Notes: generated by a model from the letters alone, not told the origin. A DNA stretch of 64,000 bases from Rhabdornis inornatus (GCA_013397075.1 VWZS01002869.1:620001-684000), one strand, 5' to 3'. Shown: positions 1 to 14,138, numbered from the stretch's first letter. Made by a program: numbers and translations.

Positions 1-1650
1 TGTAGGGAATGAAAGCTTCTGGAGGAACCCAGGTTTCCCTGTGGGAAAGCATGGAGGCAGCTTTGTGGGAGAATTTCTGTGTGTGTATGGCTGTGGGGAA
101 GAGGGCAATGAGCAGGGGGGAGTACCCAAGAGCCAGGCTATCCTGCAGGTCTGTATGAGAGATGAATGTTCTTGCTCTACAATTCAAGTGAAAAAGGTTG
201 TGGCAGCTAAAGAAGGTTGGGCAAGGAAGCATGAATGAGCCAGCGTCCACCCCTTTTCCAGCAGGAACCAGTGGAGAGTTGTCACACCAAAAACCCTGCT
301 GTCCTGCAGACAGGGCACTAATGAATAATGGGATTTGTCCATGCCAGCCAGGGCTCAGACACTGCAGTGGGTGCCAACCATCACATCACGCACCAATTTT
401 GCAGAGGGGTGTCATGCACAGACCCCAGTCCTGTTATGGAGGTGGATGTGGCTGGAAGTGCTGAGCAGAATGGCTATTTTTGTGCTGCCCCTGTTACACA
501 GCTGAACAGCTGGTTCTGTGCTCTGCCAGCCACCGAGGGAAGTCCAGCATGGCTTATGAGTGAGAGAGCAGTGAACAATGAAATCTGCACGGGAGGTTGT
601 AACGCCCAGATCAGGTCATCAAGTTCCTTTAATTTCTTTCAGTAGTTTATAAGAGAAGAAATAGAAGCAGAAGAAACAGTAGGAGAAACAAGAGTTATAC
701 ATCTACTTCATAAAAATATATGTCTGTGTTTTAAATATCTTACTGTTAGGTTTCTCCAGGCACATTGTTTTGGGTTTGTCAGTGACATTACTTTTTCATT
801 TCAGTGTTGTAGTATTTTTCTGGAAGCACTTACTATAAAATCCATAAGTTCTTACAAGCTTTCTAAATGAAATTCCAGTCTTCTGATGAATTTTGTGGAG
901 AGAGTCTGTTATAGTCGGTCCTGTGTGTGATTACTCTGCAGACTTTCCTTTGCTGTACAAGCCACGGACTTTGCCAAGAAATCAGGCCAAAATGATTACA
1001 ACAAAGTTATTTATAACAACCAGAAAAATTAAATCTTATCGAGTGACAGGATTATTTTGTGGTAATAGACAAACTCTGCTTTGTTTGAAAAAGCTAATTT
1101 GTATATTAAAAAAACTCAGGCTGACAACTGAAGCATAACAGTTGGTATTTGGAAGATGATTTGCTTTCCAAGGTTTAGCACATTTATTGCTGCTCTGAAA
1201 GCTCAGACAGACCTTTTACATGCTTAACCAGTGGCCCAACATGTAAATTGCTTGCAAGCCTCATAATGTTTCCAGCAGCTCCATTTCAGGCTGTTGAAAA
1301 CCTTTAGTAATGCACCACAATAACTGGTTAAAGGGAAAACACACTGTTCAAACAAATCTCCATTAAACTGTCATCTTTATTTTTATACTTCTTTTATTGC
1401 CATTACGGGGATTTGTGTGATTTTTTTCTCCTTTTTTGTTTTTTTGTCTCTCCATTAGGAAGAAGTAGCAAGTGACTCCCTAAACAGAGTTTTTCGTGGT
1501 TTGAAGTGTACCCAAATTGAGCAAGCACTGTGCACAGAACATGAAAACATCACATAGCAGTGCTCCTTTTGTTTGCAATTAAAGCAATGTGGAGTCTTCA
1601 AGCAAATTCAGCTACAGCACCTCACATACATATGTTATGACAACTTACAA

Positions 1651-1680
1651 CTTAGGTCTGCTTAGGTTTGCTTAGGTCAC
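1651..1680 (+). repeat. Triple 10-bp repeat with AGGTC-type half sites
   Basis: Three tandem decamers start CTTAGGT. They place AGGTCT, AGGTTT and AGGTCA hexamers in one direction with four bases between them. That is the DR4 spacing used by thyroid hormone and LXR receptors. The repeat is seen; any regulatory role is conjecture. Confidence 0.6.
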
Positions 1681-3592
1681 AAGCAAATAACCTTCACCTG
1701 GGCCAAATACACTGCAAAGACTCTGACCCGTGCATTAATAACATATAAATGTCAAGGTGGAAGGGTAGTAACTTTATTAGATAGAGATACAAATAATGAA
1801 CAGCATCATAATGAAGCTTTTCTTATGGAAACCATAAATGGAAACAGCAGAACAATTCCGAGCAGGCCATCAGAGAAGTATTTTTTAAAGGCCAAGGGAA
1901 GAGCCCTTCCTGCATTCCCTGGGGTAACAGCCTTCCTGGGGTTCCCATTGCCTCCTCCCCACAGGGCAAGGAGCAAAGCATCAGGCAGCCCCCTGGAAAA
2001 AGTCAGCCAGGCCCCACAGGAGAGATGCTCAGGGTTGGTGTGGGGGCATCCAGGTGGTGCTGAGAGGAGAAGGGGCAGAATTCGGCTGGTGAGAGAGGGA
2101 GGACACCCAACCCTACTCCCAGGCAGCCATCAAAGGGCAGGTGGGGTCACAGTCACTGGGGGCAGCGAGGAAAACATCACTGCCAAGTAATGAAACAAAA
2201 TTTTCCCCATAAAGCACCACATAAAGGTGGCTGAGCACTGAAGATATTTGCCCAGGAAAGTGGAGGATCCTTGGAGGATCCCAAATTAGACCAATGCTCG
2301 TTATTCCTGTTCTCTGACCAAGTGGGTGGCACTGGCATCAAGCCATGTCAGTGCAGAGATGTTGGGCCTTGGTATTGAAACACTGTCTAAAAATGCCGTG
2401 CCTGGGCGGTTTATGGGAAATACTGGGAAATACTCCATGCTGGCCTTACTGCCCATGGCTCCTCAGGGCCTGCTGAGTGTGAAGTCCCACAGTGAAGGTC
2501 AGAATATCCTATAAACTGCACAGTATCCACCCAACCTTTCCCTCCTGCCAAATCACTTGCTTGTGACTGCAGGGGGAACAAACACTCGCCCTTGGCAGCC
2601 GTGCAGGTTCTGCTGTGCCTCGGTACTTAATCACATGTGGAGCATCGGGTCCAACAAGCCCTTCTTCCCACCCTCTGCTTTTTTGGTAGCTCCTCGGCAA
2701 TTCTCTTCCCGGTCTTAGCACTCATTTCACTCCTTGTCTCACTTTGGGAAATCTTTAGTGTGGCACTAACTCCACCTTTTTGTTTTCCTGTGTGAAACGT
2801 TAGACTAAGTTTTTAACAGGTAAATTATTTGTGTCATACTTGCAGCTCCAAGTTCAGTGTTTAATTGTTCCTTTTAACAAAACCAAAATGTAGGTTGCAC
2901 CAGAGTTTTCCATCATAAGCCCCTGGTGAAAAAATTTTCAGTGCTTTCCGTCTAGGCTTGGTGAATGAGGCTGACGATTAAAACCAGATGAGAATATCTT
3001 TTTGGTAAACAGTCTTTTTACCTTGAAAATGGACAGGATCAGCAGCCCATTGAAAAGTATTTGAAACCATGACATATAAACTTTTCACAGTGTAAGGAAG
3101 GCATTAAACCCCAATATTGGGAATGTCATTTGCCACTGAAGAGTATGGTCAACTATTCAGTAAGTGATTTGAAAGCACTGACTGAAAATAACCAGTGGTC
3201 AGCATTAAAAGGTCATATAGGTCTCCTTAAAAGACAGCAAATTAACCAAAGGTTAATTCCCTTCTAGCTGCATTTCTGTAATAGTTTCTCAAATTTTGCA
3301 ACATTTTATTGACGTTCATTGACAATGCCAGTCTTGGTCCCTGTTGAAAGGCAACTCATTTCTGTTTAATCAGAAATGTTACTTGATCCTTAAACAGAAA
3401 AAATACTGGAAAAAATCATGTCTTCTGACAAAAATATACACATATATTGTATATACATATCTTATTGATTTTCTAAATTATTTAGGCAAAGTCACAGGGG
3501 AAACACACTGAAATTTGACCAGAATACAGCCAAGAAGAGGCCTTTTGACATTTGGTGTATATACTTTTTTATTTCATAGTGATGAACCTTTG

Positions 3593-3612
3593 AAAAAAAA
3601 ATATTTTTTTTT
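3593..3612. repeat. 20-bp A9-TA-T9 palindrome
   Basis: A run of nine A, then TA, then nine T forms a perfect palindrome that can extrude as a cruciform or give alignment errors. Confidence 0.9.
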
Positions 3613-6600
3613 CCAACACCACATATATTTTGCTTTGTGTAGCCCTAAGGCTGCAGTGCATATGTGCATGAGGCTCACAGCATAACTTATTTTTCCTTCA
3701 GCTGTCACACTCTCAGCAAGGTATGGAGCAGACTTTGGTAGATGACAGCAGGGCAGGCAGGGCTGACTGCAAACATCACAAAAAGTTCTTGCATTCATAT
3801 CACTGGGACCACAAGCAGCTGCAAAAAGAGAGGAAAAAGCCCTTTCCAGCAATTATTTTGTTGTCTATATGTACTGTTGTGGGAGTTTTCCTTTTGAGCT
3901 TCTAGCAATGAATGATATTGTAGGAAGAATTATTGTTAGATTTGGTTAATATTTTTTAGAGAAAACAGTTAACATACCAAAAATGGTGGGTTTGTTTTTC
4001 CCCAAGCCAAAGCCACTTTTCCCAGCTTTTTTATCTGCCATGAGAATCAAGCTGGAATGGGTAGCTCTGGTCATAAGCATTGCAGACAAGTTTCTGCCAC
4101 CCCCTGAATGGGTGGCCAGCAAATTACAGAGCTCCCTTGGGAAATGGGGTAACGGGGTTTAACTTCTGGTATGGTCACCAACGTTTTAAACCTGAATATC
4201 CTGCTTCTCATGGGCATACTGTACCCTCCATGTTATAAGAAACAGAGGATGGAGTGTGGGGGAAACACCCTCAAACTGTCTTGATGATGGCACAAGACCT
4301 TGAGCCTAGCACTTGAGGATAAGCTTCACTGACAGTCTTGCTGTGAGCTGCTGTTGAATGGAAAATTACTGCAAATGGGAGATGGCACAGCCCAACTGTT
4401 TTCATTAGTCTTCACTGCTATGTCCCAAAAGAGAGACACAAAGCTCAGGAATATTGCCTTTCACATGGTAAATATGTGTACAGCTCCTGTATGGCATTCA
4501 TAGATGCATTACAGTCCTTCATAATAGTTCCATCTCAAGAGATATAAAAAAAGGAAACCCTTGCATGATGTTTCATAATCACATATTTCATTCAAAATAT
4601 ATCTATAAAGCCCAATTTTCCTGTCCTGCCAAACTTCTGCTCACAGTAAGGAAAAGCCCAAGGCCAGCATAAGTCTCCCACATCTTTTGTCTGCCTGACA
4701 GGCATGTGGCTGTGCAATGAGCTGATAATCAAAGGCTTCACATCAGAACAGCCACAATTTTTCTGATCCCTTCATAAAACATATAAGCCTTACAGAAATA
4801 ATTCAAGTTTGAGTCTATGCTTCCAAAGGAGGTTTGTGGGTGTTTCGGTTTTTCGGGTTTTTGTTTGGTTTTTTGTTTTTTTTTAAGGATGAAAACATTA
4901 CCACCTAGCGGCAAAGCTTCAGAACATAGCAAACCTAATGTGAAATCTTGGATCAAAAAATAGATATCCTGAGTTTCTGTGCTTGACAGAAAAAGAACAA
5001 GATGAAAAATAATCATTAATTCAAACAGGCAGCAGAAAATTGAGTGTAGATACGTTGGCAGGGGGGTAAATTTCTGAAATTCTCAAGTTGAATCCTGTGG
5101 CTTGACAGCTGCAACTGGTTGCTGGTTGTAAATTTTCATCCCATCTGAACTGAACAAACATGACACATCCTGCAATTAACAAATAAATGTGAGATGAACC
5201 CTACAGTTAGGAAGCTGATCACATGCTGTGCTTTTGCACATGGGCTATTCAGTCCAGGAAAATCAGGCCCCAGGTGATGTAAAGAAGAGCTGGTGCTGAT
5301 GAGAGGAGCTCCCAAAGCAAAGTAGCAATCTCAGAAAGAAGAAGCGAGTCTGGAAAAATGGCAGCATGTATCTGGCCTGAAGGCACAACCCAGCAGTGGG
5401 GGAGATGGAGGAGACCAGATAGCTTGCAGCCCATAATAATGCCTGAGGCTGTTAATGAAGAGCAGCAGCACAGCACGGACCAACCTAACTTTCTTCTTGA
5501 TCATCCTCAGCCAGCACCTCATCCCTGCTGAGATGGATGTGACACTCCGTGACACAGTGCTGGGGTCAGCCAGGGAGTGGGTAGCTCAGAAAGTAGAGTA
5601 AATCTCTTATTTCTTAAATAAGCCTCAGTTAATCCAGAGCCACTGCAGGTTGATGTTCACTGTGTCTCACATGAGAGTACCCTATTTCCAAATGATCCTT
5701 TTCAGCTAACTACTATTCCCAATCACCATGTATGGTTGAATTCATGAGGTTTCCTTTTTGCTATCTAAACCCTTTGGTTTAACTAGACTTACACACTTGC
5801 CAGCAATTTTACTCTTTTTTTCTGCTGACACACTACCATAATTTTTGCAAAATCTATGATTTGGTGGATGTAACTCACTGAAAGAAGCTGTACATTGACT
5901 TCCTCTGGAGAGATTCAAGAACTACCAGGCTGACATACAACCCTGACTGAGTTATTAATAACACTGCTAATTTGATAAATCTGGCATTTTTCAAAGATTC
6001 TTCTATAAACAAGCATTTAATGCTTGACTAATATCACTGTTGGAGTGGGTATAGAGTGGGATTCAGAAGGAATGCAGTCTGTGGCAGATGTGTATTTGTG
6101 AAATATCTTGCCTTCAGCATCTCTCTCAAATGATGTCCCAGTTGTGCAATTCTTCCACTCTGCTTTGCTCTTGAAATTGCATATCCACAGAAGACATTAA
6201 TGAAAAAGAAAATTGGTGTCTCTTTTTGTAAACACCTTCTGGTCCTAGCAGTGAAACTCTAGGAATCCAGACACAAATGGAAACATTTGTGTAATTATTA
6301 TATCAAAACAACGGATTCTTTTTCTGGCAGGAAAATTATCTTATATGAAAAACCTTTTGAAAGGCCACTATTTGAGAGAGCAACTGATTTTTATAGGAGA
6401 CCACCAGCCAGATCTCTAGAGGAAGTCAGAAATTGCTGTGATTTCTCCACATTGTTAAAAAATGAAATTTACTGTGATGTACAGTGAGAGTTGTATTCCC
6501 TGTGAGAGCAACTAATATTTCTTTTCAGGGAACTGGTTCTTAACTTACTGAGAAAAAAAGGCAAACAGTACAGGTACCCCCCCAGGCTGCAATTTTGCAG

Positions 6601-7189
6601 GCATTTTTCCTGTGCCTGGGCACTGGTCTGATCTCCCAATGGCCTGGTCTCAAAGGGACTCTGAATATATTATTAAAACGTAAGTGTGACGTGCTGACAC
6701 ACTCGATTGCAGGAACTTGTCTGCAGCCTTCTGAAAGCTCCAGCCCCCAGTGCTTGGGGGACAACTCTCATGAAATGGTTGCACAGCTGCCAGAGAGCTG
6801 CTGAGAAGAAAGGAAAGCAGGCTTTGCCTGCATGGCCTGGGCTGGCCATGTCAGACACTGTCACAGAGTTTGTTCTTCATAAATAAGATGGATGGCAAGA
6901 AATCCTCCTTCAGCCCCTCAACACCCAAATTTACTATTAGGTTTCCATGGATTAATGTATCAAAATGGTGACTTTTTGACCAGACTGGCATAATTTAGCA
7001 GGCTCCCAACACACATTTAATTTAAGCTAAAATAAAGCAATGAAACAAACAAACGAAAAAAAACCCTGTACCAAAACCACACCAGAAATATACACCTCAT
7101 TGGGGATTCCATATACCTTTCTTTAGGGACTAAGAACAAGGTGTAGGTAAAATATCTTGTTTAGGAAGGAGAAGGCTCTGAGCATACTT

Positions 7190-7518
7190 TATTGCAGCCT
7201 TTGAATACTTACAGGGGCTTATAAGAAGGCTGTTGTGGGGCTTTTTACAAGCGCATGCAGTGATTAGACAAGGGGCAATGGCTTTAAACAAAAAGGAGGG
7301 TAGTTTAGATTAGATATCCAGAAGAAATTCTTTACTGTGTTGGTGGTGAGTCACTGGAACAGGCTGCCCAGAGAAACTGTGGATGTCCCATCCCTCAAGT
7401 ATTCAAGGCCAGGCAACCTGGTCTGGTGGAAAATGTCCCTGCCCACAGCAGGGGCAAGGGTGGAACTAGCTGATCTCTGAGAGTCCTTTTCAATTCAACA
7501 CCGTTCTATGATTCTATA
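7190..7518 (+). mobile_element. CR1 LINE 3' fragment
   Basis: The block matches the 3' end of avian CR1: the GGGGCTTATAAGAAGG segment, the ACTGGAACAGGCTGCCCAGAG core, the GTGGATGTCCCATCCCT segment and the tail TTCTATGATTCTAT. CR1 elements are 5'-truncated non-LTR retrotransposons that end in short direct repeats instead of poly(A). Confidence 0.93.
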
Positions 7519-7644
7519 AAAGTTATAATTTTCTGTGTAGACATTTTCTTATCTCAAAATAAAGTTTTCACTTAGTAGCAATTATGATCAGCAGTCAGTC
7601 TTCCCTCACACCTATGCACACTTAAATAAGGATGCAACATTTCA

Positions 7645-7825
7645 GTGGAGAAACCAAGAGGTTGCCCAGGGAAGCTGTGGATGCCCCATCCCTGGAAACA
7701 TTCAAGGACAGATTGAATGGGGCTCTAAATAACCCAGTCTAGTTGATGTCCCTGCTCATTGCAGGGGGTTGGGCTAGATGACCTTTGAAGGTCCCTTCCA
7801 ACCCAAACTGTTCCATGATTCAATG
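7645..7825 (+). mobile_element. CR1 LINE 3' fragment
   Basis: A shorter and independently diverged CR1 3' end starts about 125 bases after the previous one in the same orientation. Visible landmarks are GGTTGCCCAGGGAAGCTGTGGATG, GGGTTGGGCTAGATGACC and a tail CCATGATTCAATG. It is a separate insertion, since it repeats the same part of the consensus. Confidence 0.92.
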
Positions 7826-8874
7826 TGTTAGGCAAGAGTGACATCTACTGTCTGTCAGTACCAGCAGCCCAGAGCAGATGCAGTGCTGTCCCACTGGCCA
7901 AAATCCTCACTGAGAGGGACACAAGGACACCGGCGGAAGGAGTCTCAGCTCATTCCCACCCTCAGATTTTCAGACTGTATTCTCAGCTAAAATGAACGAG
8001 AGACAGTATTTTAGTAAATATTATTCAATCACCCAGACCTGTGGTTTATGAACAAAAATGGAATTTGGAGCTGTAATTCCTAAGGCTAGGGCACACACGA
8101 CCAAAGCAATTTGACTAGCAACTCAAAACTGACTAATCAAGAAGGCAGAAGCTCTCAATAATTGCAGATGTGTAACCAGAGAGGAAAATCTTCTTTCATT
8201 TTGAAGAGGAGTCTGCAGGGAATGAGAATCTGGGCTGTGAAATCAAACTTAAATCAAATACATTGAAGCATTTTGATACTGACAATGGATACAACCTAAT
8301 ACGTGAACAGATCCCAAGGCATCCCCATAAGAACATGTGTGTGCCCTTTGCCCTGTCCTACGCTGAAATACCACAGTGCAGGCCTGAAAAAAAGCCTTCC
8401 TCTTAAAAACAAACCTGGCAATTTGCTTATCAGAAATTAGATTAAACAGTAGAAATATTTTTCAGACTATAAATCGAGTCAAATGAGTAACTTCAGGATA
8501 CAGTATTCTATCTAAATACAGGCTACTTTCTGCATGTGAATGCTCAGCATAACCAAGCACTCAGACATGCACACAGCCACAGATATCCAGATCCTAGGTA
8601 CTAAGAATATAAAAGACTGCATAATATTGAGGAATAATAAAATAGAAAAATTGGGCTCTTTCAGCTGAAAATATTGGTTTTGCAGCCTCATGAGAAACAG
8701 TGAGTGAACAAAGCCTGACTGGTAAACAGAACTCTCTAGCTGTGGAAAGGATTAGATGCAACACAGGGTAGCTTTGCTATAAGGTCTGTCTTTCCTGAAG
8801 CAGTAGGACACAGATATTTCTCATTCTTGAAATGATGGCTTAGTCTTACCCTTGACTTTTACAGCTTGCAGACT

Positions 8875-9090
8875 TCATAGGATCATGGAATCAAGAAGGT
8901 TGGCAGGGGCATCAAGAGGCCTCCAGTATAATTGCCTGCACCAAAAAGAGCTAGCATTAATTTTAGACCAGGTTTCTCAGGACACTGTCCAGCAGGGATT
9001 TCCAGGGATGGCACCTGCACAGCCTCTGTGGGTAGCCTGTTCTACCTCTTGGATGCATTGAGGGAGAAAAGATTTCTCTTACCTTGATCT
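8875..9090 (-). mobile_element. CR1 LINE 3' fragment, minus strand
   Basis: On the + strand it starts with the complemented tail TCATAGGATCATGGAATC, passes GGTTGGCAGGGGCATC and reaches GGTAGCCTGTTC, the complement of the CR1 AACAGGCTGCCC core. It is more diverged than the pair near 7.5 kb. Confidence 0.85.
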
Positions 9091-9610
9091 CCAAATGCTT
9101 CCAACAAAATTTGACTGGATGGGATTTTGGGGTTTTGGCCACAAAAAGGCAGTGATAGAGGCAATAAGTGAAGACGCAGGCATTTTGAAACACCATCAGG
9201 CCTGTGGGCCAGCTGAGCATGCAAGGTGAAGACTACACAGACACCAAGAATGTGCAGACATCGGCAGACTGGCTCAAGCCAATCTGCTTGGGACTAAGAA
9301 ATGTTTCACAGGAGGTGATTATTATGCCTAGATCTGCACCCTCATCTACTCTTCCACTGAACATGCTCAGTGTTTGGTAGCTGTGCTGGATGAGGATGTC
9401 ATAGGCAAGAATTTTATTCTTGTCTTCCAGTGAAAGGACACGAGGGCAAAAGCAGTCCATGGAAATCTTAGCTTTTTACCTGAGCTAATCTTCCCACAGC
9501 ATGAGATCTTAAAGAAACACACCAAAGACTAACATTTCTTATCTTGTTGTACAAGGCCTCACAAGTATTTTTGGCATTCTTCAATGATTTTGTTGTTTTG
9601 CTCCAAGAAA

Positions 9611-9640
9611 CATTTACAAATGTTTACAAATTTACAAATG
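9611..9640. repeat. Triple TTTACAAAT repeat with forkhead-like motifs
   Basis: TTTACAAAT occurs three times in 30 bases, one copy within TGTTTAC, a forkhead-family core. It may simply be a local slippage product. Confidence 0.6.
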
Positions 9641-11679
9641 TCGTAAGATAAATTGGGAGCAAACTTATGTCTTTGGAAGACACACATCTGACTTGCAGAG
9701 CTGCCATGCACAGGAAGGGTGTGCATCCATCCAGCATGCACCCGTCTACCCTGTTAGGTCCTGCAGTCACAGTGATCCTCCCATGGGGGCAAAGATGTTG
9801 TACCAAGAGAAAGGAGTAGAGGAGTTGGCATCCACCACATTTTAGCAGTCTGAGTTTCCCACTGGAAAGGAAGGAAGTGTTTAGTGCAGGAAGGGGAATG
9901 AATAGCCGGAAGAACACGTGGCGTAGGTGCCTCAGTGGTGAAAACTGCTAAGCTGCCAATGCTCACAGGACGTCTGCACCCTGGGAATTTCATGCAGAAT
10001 CAAAGGAAAAGGAAAGCTTTTGCCAAAGGAAAAACTGTGTGTGTGAATGAAAATACATGCATGGGTTTTGTGCATGTTTTAAATCACCTTGACGACAACT
10101 GGCAAATGCATTTCAATTATAGGCCCTTAAAATCTCTCAACTGCAAGTATAAAACATCTCTTTTGGAAAAAGAGGGGAGCAACATAGCAGGAAGAAAGCA
10201 TGTGGCCAATAAAGTCAGATGATATTTATTGGCAGAATCAAGGGCAATTAGTATCCAACCCCCACTGGTGCCCATAACACTTTTGAAAACCTCTTATCAG
10301 TAAATATGAAATCTGGCAACCTGACAGACAACATCTTTGAAGTCTTCAGTTATAAGGGACCCAAAACATAATGACAGAGTAATTTCAAAGTCATTCTTTG
10401 CACAGCATGAAAATTCTTCAAAACTGTTTATAGAGATATTACACAATGGATCACATGGGATTTGTGTAAAAATACGTGCTAAAGTACATCTAAATTTGAG
10501 CAAAGAATCTGAAATAACTAAATTATTTAAGAAAACCTCTTTCCAAGGAGAAAAATGCAACTAGGTTTTGCTGGGAATGACAGCAGGAGGATCTTATTTA
10601 TTTTCTGACAGAAGGAGGCAACCTCTAACAACTGAATCACCTTAAGATATTTATATTTTGGCAGAAAGCTGGAGACTACATAGCCCCAGCATAGCCACAC
10701 CTGAAAAGCAGGAGAGACACTCTGAAAATGGCTATGCTATGGAGGTTTTCCTTGCTGAATTTGTGTGACAGCAGTTGCTTTGCTGCATAACTTCACTGCC
10801 GTGTATGATAAAAGTGGGCAGCACAACACTTCCTTTGTTCTGTTGTTGCCAGTGCAGCTTCAGGATGGGTTTTTTGTGATTCTTAGACCCTACAAATTGC
10901 AACCGTTCTTTCTGCTTTTCCTACTCTGGGTGATGGTTTTCTAGCCAGTACATCTCTTTATAGTCCCATCTCTCCACCAGTAAGAGGTGGAGGGGAAGAT
11001 TTTCTCAGTTTTTAGATTTTTCAAGGGAACAGAGATACAAGGATCTCTCCTCCCATCTCTCTCATGGCAGGGCAGAAAGTGCCCAGTATGCTCCAGTCAC
11101 AGTAAGAAGGAATACCTATGTGATCAGTGGATGAAGAGACAGAGAAGCAGGAAAGATTCTCTGGTTGCTGCCAGAGACTGTTCAGCTGTGGAGTGTGCAG
11201 AACAGTCCACCCCTGACACCCTCAGCAGAGTCCTGAGGCAGCTTGGGCAGAGCTGACTGGTGCACAAACACTGGGGGTGCCTGGGGTATCTGTGAGTCTG
11301 GTACTGCAGGCAGAGACATGGCTCCAGCCAGAGATGCAGAAACCCAGCATGGGGCCTGGAGGACCTAATGTTCCACCTCACAAAGCCAGTGGCAGGAAGA
11401 AGAACAGGTACAGAAGCCCAGATGCGCTCACAGGATGCCTAAGAGATAAAACAATAAAGAAGAAGTATGAAAGGGAACTGTATTATTACATTTAAATATT
11501 TCCACAAAAACAAAAGAGCAATTCCTAAATGGGCTTCTCTCTCCTTATAGCAGAGACACATATGAAGAACTTGAAAGGCTGGAAGTACAAACTAGAGAGT
11601 CACACTAAAGTCTAAATGTGATTTAGACTGTTGGCATGATTTGCCATTAGAACAAACTATCAAAGGAATAAGATGATTT

Positions 11680-11699
11680 TTTCTCTCTCTCTCTCTCTC
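11680..11699. repeat. (CT)n microsatellite
   Basis: About nine CT units follow a short T run. Confidence 0.95.
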
Positions 11700-13274
11700 A
11701 ATCAAAATTGTCCTCCTAGTAATAACTAATTAAAAACTCCCATGTTTAATACAAGTTATGGGAGTTCATAAAATCCTATGGCCTTGAGTGTACATGGTCT
11801 TGGGGACACAACTTTTTATATTGTGTTTTCTAGAGCCTTTAAAGCCTGTAACTCTGTCCTGCAAAGTTGTCTGACAATATCATCTCATGTTTCTCTGTGA
11901 CTGTGCTAATATTTATGCAAAAGACACCCAACGCTGGTTCAACAATTCAAAAGGTAATGTACCATATTAAAACAGGCAATTGTTTCAGTAGCTACCCACC
12001 TTCACAAAGAATTACTTGTTCTTCACTGTCACCCTGGACTGGCATATCTTAAGCTATGTTGATGCCAGGAATCTCTTCCAGTGAATGGGATCATGGCTAT
12101 GACCTATTTCTATTTAAATATGCTCTCCAATAAACTAATCAGAGACAATATCTAAAGCCTCAACCTCTTGCAAGGCATGTCACAGCATCTCCTAGTACTC
12201 CATCTATTCCTGAAGCTCTTTTCCAGCTATTCACAACTTTTCAAAATCTTTTCCTGAACTACAAACACTAAATCTGAGATGAAGAATTCAAGTAATGATG
12301 CCATTTTAATATAATTTGAATTGCAATGCCAGAACAGTATCATCTTATTCCAAAATACCATACCAGAGCAGAAATTGTTTCTTAGACAATAAATTTAAAA
12401 AATAATAAAAAATCCTCTCTCTTATACATTGACAAGAACTCGTTAATAAAATACAGAAAGTCCTTCATCCAGGTGTATAGGGGTAAGCTGGGACTCCTGA
12501 CTTCATACGCTTGGTCTCTCCATGACTCCCCATATGCCCTCTGTAGCATGTACAATTTCCTTGATGCAGAGTACTGAAATTAGTACCATCTGGCACCCAA
12601 TCACATGGTAAACAGTGATTTCAGCCCTTTCTGTAGACAATGGTGGCTCATATGAGGTATTACTCAGGCATTTAGAAGTCCAAAAGTAATGCTCACTCTC
12701 AAGGCTGATGTTACATTATTTATACCAAAAAGTTAAGGAGAATAGATTGTTTATGACAAATAAGCTGAAAGTCGTTCATATGAAAATGGAAAATTCTGAA
12801 AGCATCAGGTAAGCAGGACAGTTATGCAATCATTTAAAAAGTTATATTTACTAAACAGTTTGAGCCTGTTTCACCATTACATTATGCAGTACATAATTGC
12901 TCATATCTCCAGGTTCACATCTCTTATCATGAGAAGGTAAATAATGCCTTCAAATGAGATCTGAGATGAAGTTCAGTGTTGGAAAACATTCAAGTTTTTT
13001 TTTCAGCCTCATCTAAACATTTCCCTCTCAAGATAATAACTTTCCTACCTGTTCACAGAAGCTTGCAAATATTTAATTCAAAATCAAATCTGAAATGTTT
13101 GTGCTTTTGAAAGTGCTTTCTTTCCAAAAAAAGAGAAGCCTGGAACCGGCTTAAAGATCACTGCTCTGAAACAAGGTGGAAGTCCAAGCACACTAGTCAG
13201 CACGAGTCAAAAACTTTTGAAGAGAAGATCAAGCAAAACATGCAAATACTGGCACTACAGGAGATCTCTGCAAT

Positions 13275-13556
13275 CATAAAATCATAGGATTGTAGAATTA
13301 TTTGTATTGGAAGGAACCTTTAGAGATCATCTAGTTCCAAACCCCATGTCATGAGGGCACTTCCCATCAGATCAGATCCCCATTCAACCAGGCTTTGACA
13401 GCTTCCAGGGATGGGGCATCCACAGCTTCTCTAGGCAACCTGTCCCAGTGTTTCACCACTCTCACAGTAAAGGATTTATTCCTTAGATTTAATCTAAACC
13501 CTCCCCTTTTCAGTTGAAAGCCATTCTCTCTTGTGCTCTCACTATCTGTCATAACA
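13275..13556 (-). mobile_element. CR1 LINE 3' fragment, minus strand
   Basis: The complemented tail AATCATAGGATTGTAGAAT is followed by AAGGAACCTTTAGAGATCATC, GGATGGGGCATCCACAGCTTC and GGCAACCTGTCCCAG. It continues into the upstream CR1 segment that reads TTTAAATT-type sequence on the minus strand. A 61-codon frame here is a CR1 by-product. Confidence 0.93.
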
Positions 13557-13933
13557 GGGTCACAGCAGGGTCATTGTAGCAAGAACTACACACTGGAAAA
13601 GGGAGTCATCCCATAAAACCTTTAGTGTCCACACCATGGTTACACTGGCATCTCTAGGTGGGCCATGCTCCCTCCAATTTCACTGTGCAGTGAAACCCCT
13701 GCTGTAAGACACACCAGAATAAGCACTTCTTCCATCTCCAAAGGAAGAGGAGTTTTGTTCCAGACCCTTCTTGAGTGCTGGCCGTCCCATTCAAGGAAGT
13801 GCTGGTCTTTCTGCTTGCTTTATTGCCTGGTTATTTGGGGACTATAAAATGCTCCAGATCACACAGTAGGCTGGGTATTTTTATTAACCATAATCAAAAG
13901 GAGCACATAGTTTGACATAGGCTTCTTCATTCA

Positions 13934-14138
13934 TGTAATAATGGAATAATTAAGGTTGGAAGAGACCTCCAAGATCACTGAGTCCAACCTTTGATTGAAC
14001 ACCATGTTGACCAACTTAACAACAAGTGCCATGTCCAGTTGGTTCTTGAACAACTCGAGGGATGGTGACTCCTGCACCTCCCCGGGCAAGCCATTCCAAC
14101 ATCTAATTACTCCTTTAGCGAAGGGGTGAAGAAATTTT
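13934..14138 (-). mobile_element. CR1 LINE 3' fragment, minus strand, ending at a microsatellite
   Basis: Landmarks on the + strand are TTAAGGTTGGAAGAGACCTCCAAGATCA, GAGTCCAACC and GGCAAGCCATTCCAACA. This is a different CR1 subfamily from the copy at 13275, shown by the AGTCCAACC segment. Its 5' side passes directly into the tetranucleotide array at 14139. Confidence 0.93.

Larger units (their letters stand above)
1..7189. other. No gene seen; unique sequence with short simple repeats
   Basis: Composition shifts from mixed (1-650) to AT-rich with one GC-richer patch at 1890-2180. Contents: the DR4-like repeat at 1651, the palindrome at 3593 and a T/G tract near 4835-4890. Frames up to 121 codons (1825-2190) have no recognisable domain or codon pattern. 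A block at 1190-1410 looks enhancer-like but is unsupported. Confidence 0.6.
9091..13274. other. No gene seen; mostly unique AT-rich sequence
   Basis: The block between two minus-strand CR1 copies has the TTTACAAAT triple repeat and the (CT)n site. No exon with convincing splice sites and no RNA gene was recognised. The interval 7826-8874 is likewise empty. Confidence 0.55.

Noticed and set aside
1825..2190. 121-codon frame in a GC-richer patch
   Set aside because: The Pro/Gly/Arg content follows from local GC content; no homology or exon signals were seen.
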